Source of the DNA: Alcanivorax nanhaiticus
GTDB taxonomy: Bacteria > Pseudomonadota > Gammaproteobacteria > Pseudomonadales > Alcanivoracaceae
Assembly: GCF_000756665.1 (NCBI RefSeq)
Contig: NZ_ARXV01000004.1
Span: forward strand, 248,001-312,000
Direction of reading: 5' to 3'
Length of the DNA stretch: 64,000 nucleotides
The position numbers were made by a program, and so were the translations under genes. Under the pieces are notes generated by a model. It was given only the letters and a program-made list of their open reading frames with translations. It searched no databases and was not told the origin of the DNA. Positions 15,734-24,256 of this stretch are shown piece after piece (position 1 is the first letter of the stretch; the number at the start of each line of letters is the position of its first letter).

Positions 15734-17355
15734 GCAGCCCCAAACCCAGCACTATCCGCGTCGGAAAACGCTATCGAGCCAATCGCCTCGAGGGGCCCTA
15801 CGACGCCATCGTCATTGGTTCCGGCATTGGCGGCCTCACAGCAGCCGCCTGTCTCAGCAAGCTGGGCAAGAAAGTAGTCGTGCTGGAACAGCACTACACC
15901 GCTGGCGGCTTCACTCATAGTTATGATCGCAATGGCTACGAATGGGATGTGGGCGTTCATTACATTGGCGACATGGGCGCAAAGCACACCATGGCTCGCC
16001 GGTTGTTTGATTACGTGACCGATGATCAACTCGAATGGGCAGCCATGGCTCCGGTCTATGACCGACTGTTTATTGGTGATCGCCAGATTGATCTGGTTGC
16101 CGGCCCCAAGGCGTTTGCCGACAATCTCAAGCAGCAATTCCCTGGCGAAGAGCAAGCCATCGATACCTATCTGGATTATCTCGGTCAGGTTGCCAAGGCC
16201 ATGCCCGGCGTCACCCTGGGCAAGGTGCTTCCCAATTTGCTGGCCAGCCCATTCCGGCATCTGGCCCGTCGCAAGGCACCGCCCTTCCTCAACAAACCGA
16301 CCCAGGAAGTGCTGGAAACGCTTACCAGCAATCAGGAATTGATTGCCGCCCTGACGGGGCAATGGGGTGACAACGGCATGGTGCCCACCGAATCAAGCTT
16401 TATCATTCACGCGCTGATCGCCCGCCACTACCTGCACGGCGGCTACTACCCCATTGGTGGCGCATCCGAAATGGCTAAAACCATTATCCCGGTGATTCAG
16501 CAGAGCGGCGGAGAAGTGTTTACCTATGCCGACGTGAAAGAAATCCTGGTAGAGAACGGCAAGGCCGTGGGCGTGCGTATGGCTGACGGTCAGGACATTC
16601 TCGCACCAGCGGTAATCAGTAATGCGGGGGTCTTCAACACCTTTGAATCCCTGCTGCCGGCATCCGCTCCGCACCAGGACTTCTACAAGATGAAACTGGC
16701 CCAGGTGAAACGTTCCATGGCCAGCGTTTGCCTCTATATCGGCATTCAGGACAGTGCCGAAAACCTGCAGTTACCGAAAACCAATTTCTGGATTTACCCC
16801 GGCACCGATCACGCCAGCCAGGTAGACAGTTTTTTAAAGGCCCCTGACAAGCATGACATCCCGCTGACGTACATCTCCTTCCCATCCGCCAAAGACCCGA
16901 GTTTTGCAGAGCGCTACCCGGGCAGGGCTACCATCGAGATCGTGGCACCCGGTCCATTTGAATGGTACCAGGACTGGGCAGAGAAACCGTGGGGAAAACG
17001 GGGAGACGATTATGAGGCAATGAAAGAAGCCTACGCCCAGAGACTGCTGGGAAAACTGTACGAGAAAATGCCACATCTGCGCGGCAAGGTGGACTACTAC
17101 GAACTCTCCACTCCACTCTCAACGGACTATTTCTGCCGCTACAGCACCGGAGAGATTTACGGCCTTGATCATAACCCTGAGCGTTTTGAGCAGGATTGGC
17201 TCAAACCGAAGACCCGTATTCCCGGCCTCTATCTGACAGGCCAGGACATCATGACCTGCGGCGTCGTCGGAGCCATGATCGGTGGACTGCTCACCACAGT
17301 GGCAGTAGGCGGCATGAGAAGCCTGCCTCTCGCCAAAAAGATGTTTGTCGGCTGA
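15730..17355 (+). CDS. FAD-dependent oxidoreductase, retinol saturase / carotenoid isomerase-like
   Basis: 541 residues of the phytoene desaturase/retinol saturase superfamily. The FAD-binding Rossmann motif GSGIGG lies at 30-35 with the ribose-binding Glu in VVLEQHY about 20 residues later, and TAGGFTHSY follows. The C-terminal FAD segment GLYLTGQDIMTCGVVGAMIGG is conserved. Retinol saturase family members reduce or isomerise polyene lipids; the substrate here is not known. The gene is fused translationally to tetR upstream (ATGA) and to the SGNH hydrolase downstream (TGATG), so the three likely act in one lipid-modifying pathway. Bacterial relatives are often annotated as all-trans-retinol reductases without evidence. 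Confidence 0.88.
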   Translation: MSSPKPSTIRVGKRYRANRLEGPYDAIVIGSGIGGLTAAACLSKLGKKVVVLEQHYTAGGFTHSYDRNGYEWDVGVHYIGDMGAKHTMARRLFDYVTDDQLEWAAMAPVYDRLFIGDRQIDLVAGPKAFADNLKQQFPGEEQAIDTYLDYLGQVAKAMPGVTLGKVLPNLLASPFRHLARRKAPPFLNKPTQEVLETLTSNQELIAALTGQWGDNGMVPTESSFIIHALIARHYLHGGYYPIGGASEMAKTIIPVIQQSGGEVFTYADVKEILVENGKAVGVRMADGQDILAPAVISNAGVFNTFESLLPASAPHQDFYKMKLAQVKRSMASVCLYIGIQDSAENLQLPKTNFWIYPGTDHASQVDSFLKAPDKHDIPLTYISFPSAKDPSFAERYPGRATIEIVAPGPFEWYQDWAEKPWGKRGDDYEAMKEAYAQRLLGKLYEKMPHLRGKVDYYELSTPLSTDYFCRYSTGEIYGLDHNPERFEQDWLKPKTRIPGLYLTGQDIMTCGVVGAMIGGLLTTVAVGGMRSLPLAKKMFVG

Positions 17356-18059
17356 TGCACATTCCCTTTTGGCTGGGGCTTGCCTGCCTTGCCCCCCTGA
17401 TCCTGCCACAGGCACTGCATACCCGGCGCACCACCCTGCGGCTGCCGGAAGGTCACGGTGCTCCGGAAGGACAATGGGGCGACGGCAGCCCCTCGCAACG
17501 TCTGTTAGTCATCGGCGAATCCACTGCCGCCAGCGTGGGAGTGGAGCATCATCATGATGGCCTGGCCAGCCAGCTGGCTCGGCAACGCCATCTGCGCGAA
17601 GGAAAAACGGTGTACTGGCAGACCATTGGAGTTAACGGCATTCGCATGGGCTCCCTGCTGGACAAACTGGCTGTAGCACAGCCCCTCAGGGCAGACAGCA
17701 TTTTCATCAGCATGGGCGTCAACGACACCACCAGCCTCACACCACGCAAACGCTATTTTCTTGAGCTGGAGCGACTGATCGCGCAACTACAGGCGACGCA
17801 GCCTCAGGCGCATATTTATCTGCTTGCCGTACCACCCATGCACCGTTTCACCGCCCTGCCCGCTCCCCTGAGGCAGCTGCTCGGCTGGCGAGCACACTTG
17901 CTGAATCAACAACATCAGCGACTGGCCAAGGGCCGCAGTAACGTCTCCAGCCTGCGCTACCCGCCCCTGAACAATCCCGCACTGCTGGCTCAGGATGGCT
18001 ACCATCCCGGTGTCCACGGCTATCGGGCCATGGCTGAAGCGATCGCCCAGCAACTGTGA
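17355..18059 (+). CDS. SGNH/GDSL-type esterase, exported or membrane-anchored
   Basis: 234 residues. A hydrophobic N-terminus (residues 3-20) may be a signal peptide or anchor. SGNH blocks are present: block I has GES (54-56) with Ser56 as nucleophile instead of the usual GDS, block II Gly-Asn at GVNG (92-95), block III GVND (121-124) and block V D214-x-x-H217. These are lipases, esterases or acyl-thioesterases. The ATG at 17355 overlaps the flavoprotein stop codon, so it is translated with it; longer upstream starts would lie inside that gene and are rejected. The substrate is unknown. Confidence 0.88.
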   Translation: MHIPFWLGLACLAPLILPQALHTRRTTLRLPEGHGAPEGQWGDGSPSQRLLVIGESTAASVGVEHHHDGLASQLARQRHLREGKTVYWQTIGVNGIRMGSLLDKLAVAQPLRADSIFISMGVNDTTSLTPRKRYFLELERLIAQLQATQPQAHIYLLAVPPMHRFTALPAPLRQLLGWRAHLLNQQHQRLAKGRSNVSSLRYPPLNNPALLAQDGYHPGVHGYRAMAEAIAQQL

Positions 18060-18090
18060 CAGAATGCAGCCCGAGATGGTTTGCTTCAGA

Positions 18091-18753
18091 TCAGTTAAAC
18101 ATCATCCCGATGCCAAAACGCCACAACCCCTGATCCAGGGTGCCAACGCCACGATCCACATCCAGCCATTGCCGGCTGTATCCAGCGCGCATGAAGGCCG
18201 TATCCGTCATATCCAAACGAAGCCCGGCACCCGCCTCGTAGCTGAACACGGTGTCGCTGAGGGTGGGCGTATCCAGCCCACAGTAGTATCCCCACCAGGG
18301 GTCATACCAGCACACCGGCACAGATGGCCCTGTCGCCACATTAGTGTCCAGGTACGTCGCGCCCACAGCACCATGCACATAGGGCGTCAGCGCTTTATTC
18401 ACAAAATGCCAGGTCGCGTTGAGATTCATGGTGGTCATTTCCAGCTCACCACGACCATCAAAATCATCACCGCTCACGCCATCATTGTCGGTACGGAAAT
18501 CGGTCTCTATCCACTCCAGTGCAAAGCCGAAAGACAGGTGTTCATCACGGTTGTAGGCCATGTCAAAACCGAAGCCCACATCATCGGTGATATCGACACT
18601 GGAACCGCGCTCACCGGGAACCGTCTGGCCTTCCAGGCCAATCACCCGGAAGCTGCCCTCCCAACGCTCGGCACGATAGCTGTTCGGAATTTCTGCCACT
18701 GCAGAACTCGCAAACATCACCAACAGTGGCACGGACCAGCAACGAAAACGCAT
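18091..18753 (-). CDS. Outer-membrane beta-barrel protein, function unknown
   Basis: 220 residues. A Sec signal peptide (MRFRCWSVPLLVMFASSAVA, cut after residue 20) precedes a pattern of alternating amphipathic strands (FGFDMAY, LSFGFALEW, MNLNATWHF, FSYEAGAGLRLDM, WRFGIGMMFN). The aromatic-plus-Asn end is typical of barrel C-termini. It looks like an eight-stranded OmpW/OmpA-type barrel. One unusual loop around residues 150-165 has two Cys and several Trp/Tyr (CWYDPWWGYYC), possibly a disulfide-closed extracellular loop. It lies 3' of fadL, same strand, with a terminator between. I do not recognise a specific family. Confidence 0.75.
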   Translation of the reverse strand: MRFRCWSVPLLVMFASSAVAEIPNSYRAERWEGSFRVIGLEGQTVPGERGSSVDITDDVGFGFDMAYNRDEHLSFGFALEWIETDFRTDNDGVSGDDFDGRGELEMTTMNLNATWHFVNKALTPYVHGAVGATYLDTNVATGPSVPVCWYDPWWGYYCGLDTPTLSDTVFSYEAGAGLRLDMTDTAFMRAGYSRQWLDVDRGVGTLDQGLWRFGIGMMFN

Positions 18754-18767
18754 GTAACACACTCCAT

Positions 18768-18800
18768 AAAAAAGGCGAACCAAGAACAGGCCCGCCTTTT
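18768..18800 (-). terminator. Terminator of fadL
   Basis: On the minus strand AAAAGGCG pairs with CGCCTTTT across a loop of about 15 bases and is followed by more T residues. It sits 23 bp after the fadL stop codon and just before the barrel-protein gene. Confidence 0.7.
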
Positions 18801-18823
18801 ATATCACGTCCAGGAACGGAACG

Positions 18824-20122
18824 TCAGAAACGGTAGTTCAATTGTGCGCCGAGCACATCGCCCTCCAGCTCATAGGAGCCTTTCAGCTGGGCACCTTTAT
18901 CCAGACGATTGATATCTGCATCCTCGACAAAGATATGAGCATATCCCACATCGATGCTGATGTTATCGCTGGGGTAAAAACCGGCCCCCAATGTAGCCCA
19001 GATACGATCAGAGTCAGGAGATATTGCTGAGCGATTGTCGGTATTCTGAGTAGAATCCTCTTTGGCTACACCAAACCGCAATACCGTGCCACCAGCAAGC
19101 GCATGGTTCAGCCCCAATGAGTAACGCACCGTGTTATCCCAATCAAATTCCTCGGTAGGATTAAACGCCAGACTTCCACTCTCAACAACCAGCGCATCCA
19201 ATGTACTCCATTCTGTCCACTCAACTCCCAAAAGCAGCTGGGTTTGATCAGACAGACTCCCCGCATAGGACAACTGTAATGATGCCGGCAGGTCGATATC
19301 TGCTGAACCGGAATAGCTTCCCGGCGCTACCGGATTGCCCCCTGCCGTGGACAAGGCTGCCCCCGCATTGGAAAACGTGATATCACCTTCCACTTCGTAA
19401 CTCATTTCCGAACGATAGGCGACACCAAACTGATTATTGTCGTCTGCCTTGAAGGTGGCACCCAGATTCCAGCCATAGGCGTCGTCGTCCCCCTCAAGCC
19501 GGGTCGCTGCGTTCCGGATATCGGCGTCAAGGGTTTGATAATTAACGCCAAGGCCAACACTCAACCGATCTGAAATCTTAATTGCCAATGAGGGGTTAAT
19601 ATTGATGGTCTGGAGGTCAGACTCAGTAGCGTAAAAATCACCTGCCGTCACAGGCCCAAGCCCCCCTGGAGGCGGCGGGGTGACATAAGCATTACCCCAC
19701 CCGGACTCATATTCGATCTTTGTCCCGAACGGTGAAACCACACTTAAACCAAAGGTCATTGTTTCACTGACCGGCACCGCCAGAAAAAGACTGCCAATAA
19801 ACGGCTCAACATCATCGAAATCACCAGCACCCGCGCCTGACTGTGGCACCAGGCCATTGAAGGTGCCTCCTGTTCCAGTTTCAAAGGAGGTATCAATCCA
19901 GACCTGATGTACAGGCACAGAAATTTCCGTTCTACGCAAATCTGCCAACGTGGCCGGGTTGTACCATTGATTAGCTGCATTTTCGCTCAGCACCCCGGCA
20001 CCGGCATACGCGGTGCCCAGAGCTGAAACCGATTGATAAGAAACTGAAAAACCACTTGCCGTAGCTGGCCCAGAAAACAATCCGAGCGCAACTCCTGCAA
20101 TTGCAGCGCCTGTTCTTTTCAT
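18824..20122 (-). CDS. fadL: FadL-family outer-membrane long-chain fatty acid/hydrocarbon channel
   Basis: 432 residues. Signal peptide to about residue 22 (ATA-SGF), then the FadL N-terminal plug, including the conserved NPA of NPATLADL (55-57), and a 14-stranded barrel ending in the C-terminal signature NYRF. FadL proteins move long-chain fatty acids and related hydrophobic compounds sideways into the outer membrane. The ATG at 20122 is chosen because GGGAG lies seven bases upstream and the signal peptide starts there. It is monocistronic, between its own promoter and terminator. In a hydrocarbon degrader it could import alkane oxidation products; this is inference. Confidence 0.9.
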   Translation of the reverse strand: MKRTGAAIAGVALGLFSGPATASGFSVSYQSVSALGTAYAGAGVLSENAANQWYNPATLADLRRTEISVPVHQVWIDTSFETGTGGTFNGLVPQSGAGAGDFDDVEPFIGSLFLAVPVSETMTFGLSVVSPFGTKIEYESGWGNAYVTPPPPGGLGPVTAGDFYATESDLQTININPSLAIKISDRLSVGLGVNYQTLDADIRNAATRLEGDDDAYGWNLGATFKADDNNQFGVAYRSEMSYEVEGDITFSNAGAALSTAGGNPVAPGSYSGSADIDLPASLQLSYAGSLSDQTQLLLGVEWTEWSTLDALVVESGSLAFNPTEEFDWDNTVRYSLGLNHALAGGTVLRFGVAKEDSTQNTDNRSAISPDSDRIWATLGAGFYPSDNISIDVGYAHIFVEDADINRLDKGAQLKGSYELEGDVLGAQLNYRF

Positions 20123-20182
20123 TGTGACTCTCCCTGATCTCAATAAAACAGCTCAAACACGCAGGGCTCAAACAGCCCTTTT

Positions 20183-20211
20183 TGTATAAAAAACCATCAC
20201 CAGACGGTCAT
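20183..20211 (-). promoter_or_regulatory. Likely fadL promoter
   Basis: On the minus strand ATGACC (20206-20211) and TATACA (20183-20188) are 17 bp apart. The leader that follows carries a small GGGCT-AGCCC hairpin before the fadL ribosome site. I see no FadR- or PsrA-type palindrome that I can defend. Confidence 0.5.
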
Positions 20212-20361
20212 TTCTCAGCCTATGCCTATCGTTTTGCTCAAAAAAGCAATTTTTTGTAAAACGGCGAATACATCGTCAAAACGACGTGAAGTTCTGGGTG
20301 CGAGACAGGTACAGCCCAATGACAGGCCGAGGAAAGGAGGGGGAGAGCCAATAAGCGGAAT

Positions 20362-20392
20362 AAAAAAGGCTGCCCGAAGGCAGCCTTTTTGC
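20362..20392 (-). terminator. Terminator of the acyl-CoA dehydrogenase gene
   Basis: AAAAAAGGCTGCC-CGAA-GGCAGCCTTTTT hairpin, 18 bp after the stop codon, with T-runs on both strands, so it may work in both directions. The remainder of the gap up to fadL (20212-20361) shows nothing else. Confidence 0.9.
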
Positions 20393-20410
20393 GATTACAA
20401 AAACCGGAAA

Positions 20411-21556
20411 TCAGTCGGCCAGCACTGCCTTGGCGATAATGGTTTTCATGATCTCGTTGGTACCACCGTAGATGCGCTGAACGCGGGAGTCCGCGAACAT
20501 CCGGGCAATCGGATATTCCCACATGTAACCGTAACCACCATGCAACTGCAGACACTCATCAATCACTTCACATTGCAGGTCAGTGATGTAGTACTTGCCG
20601 GCAGCCGCAGTCGGGATATCCAGCTCATGCTTGAGATGCAGCTCCAGACAACGGTCCACATAAGTGCGCGCCACCTGCAGCTTGGTATGCATTTCTGCGA
20701 TCTTGAACTGGGTGTTCTGGAAATCGGCAATGGATTTACCGAATGCCTTGCGCTCTTTCACGTACTGGATAGTTTGCTCAAGCGCAGATTCTGCCATCGC
20801 CAGACCACCAATAGAGATACCCAGACGCTCCTGCGGCAGTTCCTTCATCAGATAGATGAAACCCATGCCTTCTTCACCCAACAGGTTCTCCGCCGGCACT
20901 TTGACATCCTGGAAAAACAGCTCGGAAGTATCCTGGGCTTTCATGCCGACTTTTTTCAGGTTAGTGCCCTTCTCGAAACCTTCAGAGTCGGTTTCTACAA
21001 CGAACAGGCTGATGCCCTTGGCACCCTTGCTCGGATCAGTCTTGGCTACCACGATCACGATGTCAGCATTCTGACCGTTGGTGATGAAGGTCTTGGAACC
21101 GTTCAGCACGTAGTGATCGCCCTGCTTCACGGCAGTAGTTTTCACGCCTTGCAGATCAGAACCGGCACCCGGCTCGGTCATGGCAATGGCACCAATGCAC
21201 TCACCGGTCACCATCTTCGGCAGGTATTTCTCTTTCAGGAATTCGCTACCGTTGTTTTGGATATAGGGGGCAACAATCTCGGTATGCAGCCCCCAGCCGA
21301 TGCCGGTCAAGCCAAGACGAGAGATCTCTTCATTGATCACCACGCTGTACAGGAAGTCTGCCTCGATGCCGCCATACTGCTCTTTCACCATGGGGCACAG
21401 GAAACCCTGCTCACCGGCCTTCAGCCACACCTCGCGAGGCACAACACCCTGCTTTTCCCACTCTTCATTGTTGGGAACCGCTTCGGCTTCGAGGAATTTG
21501 CGAACGGTATCGCGGAAGGTTTCGTGGTCAGAACTGAACAGCGTACGGGGGATCAT
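20411..21556 (-). CDS. Acyl-CoA dehydrogenase
   Basis: 381 residues, full length. Both family signatures are present: AMTEPGAGSDLQG (FAD and substrate site, about 120-132) and LHGGYGYMWEYPI with RIYGGTNEIM near the C-terminus. The enzyme makes the first alpha-beta double bond in acyl-CoA beta-oxidation and passes electrons to ETF. The YGGT motif has Gly where medium-chain enzymes have the catalytic Glu, so the base probably sits on the other helix, as in long-chain and isovaleryl types. The gene at this position in Pseudomonas is also an acyl-CoA dehydrogenase. Monocistronic; chain-length preference cannot be told. Confidence 0.95.
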   Translation of the reverse strand: MIPRTLFSSDHETFRDTVRKFLEAEAVPNNEEWEKQGVVPREVWLKAGEQGFLCPMVKEQYGGIEADFLYSVVINEEISRLGLTGIGWGLHTEIVAPYIQNNGSEFLKEKYLPKMVTGECIGAIAMTEPGAGSDLQGVKTTAVKQGDHYVLNGSKTFITNGQNADIVIVVAKTDPSKGAKGISLFVVETDSEGFEKGTNLKKVGMKAQDTSELFFQDVKVPAENLLGEEGMGFIYLMKELPQERLGISIGGLAMAESALEQTIQYVKERKAFGKSIADFQNTQFKIAEMHTKLQVARTYVDRCLELHLKHELDIPTAAAGKYYITDLQCEVIDECLQLHGGYGYMWEYPIARMFADSRVQRIYGGTNEIMKTIIAKAVLAD

Positions 21557-21753
21557 GAATCTCTCCGGTTTCGTGTTATGGGAGTCGCCCCAAAACCGGA
21601 CAAGGCCGGGGCACAGAATGCCCCATGATGTTCACTAAGCCTATCTTTCCGCAATGACCGAATAGATCACGCGATTATGGCCCTGAGAAATCCTGCCAAT
21701 GTTTGTGAAAGCCCCGCCAAGAACGGCGAGCCAGCCTTAATCGCAGAGCCGCA

Positions 21754-22839
21754 TCAGGCGCGGTGTTCACGGCCAAGATATTCAGAGGACTGCATTTCCT
21801 GCAGGCGTGAACGAGTACGCTCGAACTCAAAGTCCAGCCGGCCCCCGGCATAGATATCCTCGATGGGTGCCTCGGCGCTCATCACCAGCTTGACCGCACG
21901 ATCGTAGAACTCATCTACCATGTTGATGAAACGCCTTGCCATATCATCCTTGCTGGCGCTCATCTGCTCCACATTGCTCACCAGCACAGTGTGAAACTCG
22001 CGGGCGATCTCAATGTAATCTGTCTGGCTACGCGGGCCATCACACAGCGCCTTGAAATCAAACCAGACCACGTCGTCCGCACACTGCACTGCCGGTATCT
22101 TGCGGCCCTCAATCAGCACATTACAGGATTCCCGATGGCGAGAGTGATCCGGCTCCAGAGTCTGGAACCGCTCACGCATGAAGGCGTCCGCCACTTCTCC
22201 CAATGGGCAGTGATAAAGCTCTGCCTGTTCCAGCAATCGCAGTCGGTAATCGGTGCCGCCATCCACATTCAGCACCTGAGTGTGCTGCTTGAGCAGCTCG
22301 ATAGCGGGCAAGAAGCGAGCTCGTTGCAGGCCGTCCTTGTAGAGGCCGTCAGGAACAATATTGGAAGTAGCTACCAGCGTGACACCGTTAGCGAACAATT
22401 CCTGCATCAAGCCGGCAAGAATCATGGCGTCGGTAATGTCGGTGACAAAAAACTCATCAAAACACAGCACACGCGCCTGGGAAGCAAACTTGCGGGCGAT
22501 ATTGATCAGCGGATTTTTCTCCCCCTGTCGCTCACGCATTTCCTTGTGCACCTTCTGCATAAAGCGGTGAAAGTGCATGCGGCGCTTTTCTTCAAACGGC
22601 AGCGCCTCGAAAAAAACATCCATCAAATAGGTCTTGCCACGTCCGACACCACCCCACATGTACAATCCCATCTGGGGTTGCGGTTTACGAAACCGACCTA
22701 GCAACCCTTTGCCGGGTTCTTGCAGCAAGCGATGGTAAAGATCATCCAGCGCTTCCACCGCCCGCAACTGGGCAGCATCCTGAAAGAAGTCCTCACGCTG
22801 AAGATCGGCCTGGTATTGCTCAAGTGGAGTCATAGTCAT
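21754..22839 (-). CDS. zapE: Cell division ATPase ZapE (AFG1-like)
   Basis: 361 residues of the AFG1/ZapE family. Walker A GGVGRGKT at 63-70 and Walker B LCFDEF at 125-130 are clear. ZapE is reported to bind FtsZ and help division at low oxygen or high temperature in E. coli; mitochondrial relatives handle respiratory proteins. It is encoded near yhcB (23650), as in E. coli. The start has two in-frame ATGs (22839 and 22833); the first is given. The 197-bp gap to the acyl-CoA dehydrogenase gene has only an imperfect hairpin near 21710-21735. Confidence 0.95.
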   Translation of the reverse strand: MTMTPLEQYQADLQREDFFQDAAQLRAVEALDDLYHRLLQEPGKGLLGRFRKPQPQMGLYMWGGVGRGKTYLMDVFFEALPFEEKRRMHFHRFMQKVHKEMRERQGEKNPLINIARKFASQARVLCFDEFFVTDITDAMILAGLMQELFANGVTLVATSNIVPDGLYKDGLQRARFLPAIELLKQHTQVLNVDGGTDYRLRLLEQAELYHCPLGEVADAFMRERFQTLEPDHSRHRESCNVLIEGRKIPAVQCADDVVWFDFKALCDGPRSQTDYIEIAREFHTVLVSNVEQMSASKDDMARRFINMVDEFYDRAVKLVMSAEAPIEDIYAGGRLDFEFERTRSRLQEMQSSEYLGREHRA

Positions 22840-22900
22840 CTATATGGCTGAAATAAGCGCGCCAATGTAGCGCCGGGCAAAAGTGATGGCAATTATCTCG

Positions 22901-23533
22901 TCAGACAGGCAAATGGCTGGCTGCCGCCTCCTTGAGATCCACCAGTCGACCATGAAAGAAATGGCCACAGTCCGGAAAACGAATCAGATCAGGCTCCAGA
23001 GGCGTAGCAGCCGCCCACTGAAACACCTGCTCCGCAGGCACCACTTCGTCATCCTCACCCTGCACCACGGTCACCGGGCAGCCGGTCTTTTCGATCTCAG
23101 CGAAGGCGTAGTGATGCACCGGTGGTGCCACCAGCAGCAGATGATTTACCGGATCACCATTGGCATTCAGTATTTCGGCACCCCGTGCCGCCACAAAACT
23201 GCCAAAGGAAAAACCCGCCAGCCACAGGGGCAGTGAAGGCCATTGCTGACGCAACCAGCTATGTACCGCCAACAGATCCTCGGTTTCTCCAATACCGTCG
23301 CTGTAAGCCCCCTGGCTTTCCCCCACGCCACGAAAGTTGAAGCGCACTACCACTCCGCCCTTGTCCCGAACCAGACGGGTCAGCGTGGTCACGACCTTGT
23401 TATCCATGGTGCCGCCAAACAAAGGATGGGGATGACAAACGATAGCGATGAAGTCCGGCGCATCACTGCCCTGCTCTATGACGGCTTCCAGTCTGCCTGC
23501 AGGACCCTCCAGCTGCTCACGTTGCGCTGCCAT
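22901..23533 (-). CDS. Alpha/beta hydrolase
   Basis: 210 residues with an alpha/beta-hydrolase core. Oxyanion loop region CHPHPLFGG at 33-41, nucleophile elbow G107-F-S109-F-G111, acidic residue in VVQGEDDEVV and the catalytic His in PDCGHFFHG near the C-terminus. It belongs to the small dienelactone-hydrolase/YfhR-like group often annotated OsmC-like or DUF-type hydrolase. The substrate is unknown. It lies 61 bp upstream of zapE on the same strand and is divergent from yhcB. Confidence 0.88.
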   Translation of the reverse strand: MAAQREQLEGPAGRLEAVIEQGSDAPDFIAIVCHPHPLFGGTMDNKVVTTLTRLVRDKGGVVVRFNFRGVGESQGAYSDGIGETEDLLAVHSWLRQQWPSLPLWLAGFSFGSFVAARGAEILNANGDPVNHLLLVAPPVHHYAFAEIEKTGCPVTVVQGEDDEVVPAEQVFQWAAATPLEPDLIRFPDCGHFFHGRLVDLKEAAASHLPV

Positions 23534-23649
23534 CAGCCACCTCCGTCGAAGAATTGTTACGAGTTATCCCCTTGGCGGCCAACCGGCTCTGTGCTGCAAT
23601 AGCCTCAAGTTTGTCGCCAAACACTGGGGACATTGTACAGGAGTATGCC

Positions 23650-24186
23650 ATGGATATGCTGACAACCGGGGTGCTGAGCTTTGCTGCCGGCGTAATCGTT
23701 GGAGCGGGCCTGCTGTTCTGGCTGTTACCGGCACGGCGTCAGGCCGGCCAGTTGATCAGGGATCGGGATGAGGCACGTCAGGCGTTAAATCATTATCGGG
23801 AGCAGGTGGATGACCATTTCCTGCATACCGCAGAGCTGGTCAACGACATGACTCAGGCATATCGCACTGTTCATGAACATTTATCCCGCGGAGCCCAGGC
23901 ATTGTGTTCCGAAGGTGGCAGGAAGCGGGCAGCCGCCAAGTCTCTGGATTCAGCATCCAACCGGGACAACTCTGACCCCATCGCTCCACCGCTGGATTAT
24001 GCGCCCAGCGCCAAAGGCGGCACCCTGGCTGAAGACTTTGGCCTGCGCAGCAACCAGACGGAGGGCCCATTCGAACCCGTGGACGTTGCCCCCCCGGCCG
24101 AGCCCGACACCATTGTTGAGCCACCCAGGGACTACGCAGAAGGCTGCGATGACCAAGGTTGTCCACCGGAGCAGGAAAAGAAATAA
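23650..24186 (+). CDS. yhcB: YhcB/ZapG family inner-membrane protein
   Basis: 178 residues. One N-terminal membrane helix (about 4-24, TGVLSFAAGVIVGAGLLFWLL), a basic stop-transfer stretch, a coiled-coil segment to about 90 (DRDEARQALNHYREQV) and a long acidic, Pro-rich tail likely to be disordered. This is the DUF1043/YhcB pattern; E. coli YhcB affects division and envelope synthesis and interacts with divisome proteins. The ATG at 23650 has ACAGGAG at 23637-23643. A second ATG at 23656 is possible. It is close to zapE, as in E. coli, but divergent here. Confidence 0.85.
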   Translation: MDMLTTGVLSFAAGVIVGAGLLFWLLPARRQAGQLIRDRDEARQALNHYREQVDDHFLHTAELVNDMTQAYRTVHEHLSRGAQALCSEGGRKRAAAKSLDSASNRDNSDPIAPPLDYAPSAKGGTLAEDFGLRSNQTEGPFEPVDVAPPAEPDTIVEPPRDYAEGCDDQGCPPEQEKK

Positions 24187-24203
24187 CCTGATCAGCCACA
24201 CGC

Positions 24204-24240
24204 AAAGCGGAGATTGCCCAACGGCATCTCCGCTTTTTTT
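24204..24240 (+). terminator. Terminator of yhcB
   Basis: Stem AGCGGAGAT(T)GCC / GGCATCTCCGCT with loop CAAC, followed by seven T residues, 18 bp after the yhcB stop. It separates yhcB from the convergent lipid kinase gene. Confidence 0.9.
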
Positions 24241-24256
24241 CCGCTTCGCAAAGGCT

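Noticed and set aside
17196..17354. Longer N-terminus for the SGNH hydrolase
   Set aside because: The extra 53 codons lie inside the flavoprotein gene in another frame; the hydrophobic signal begins at 17355.
20222..21628. Plus-strand open frame of 468 codons across the acyl-CoA dehydrogenase
   Set aside because: Antisense to a clear enzyme gene and crosses its terminator; His/Gln-rich composition without domain pattern.
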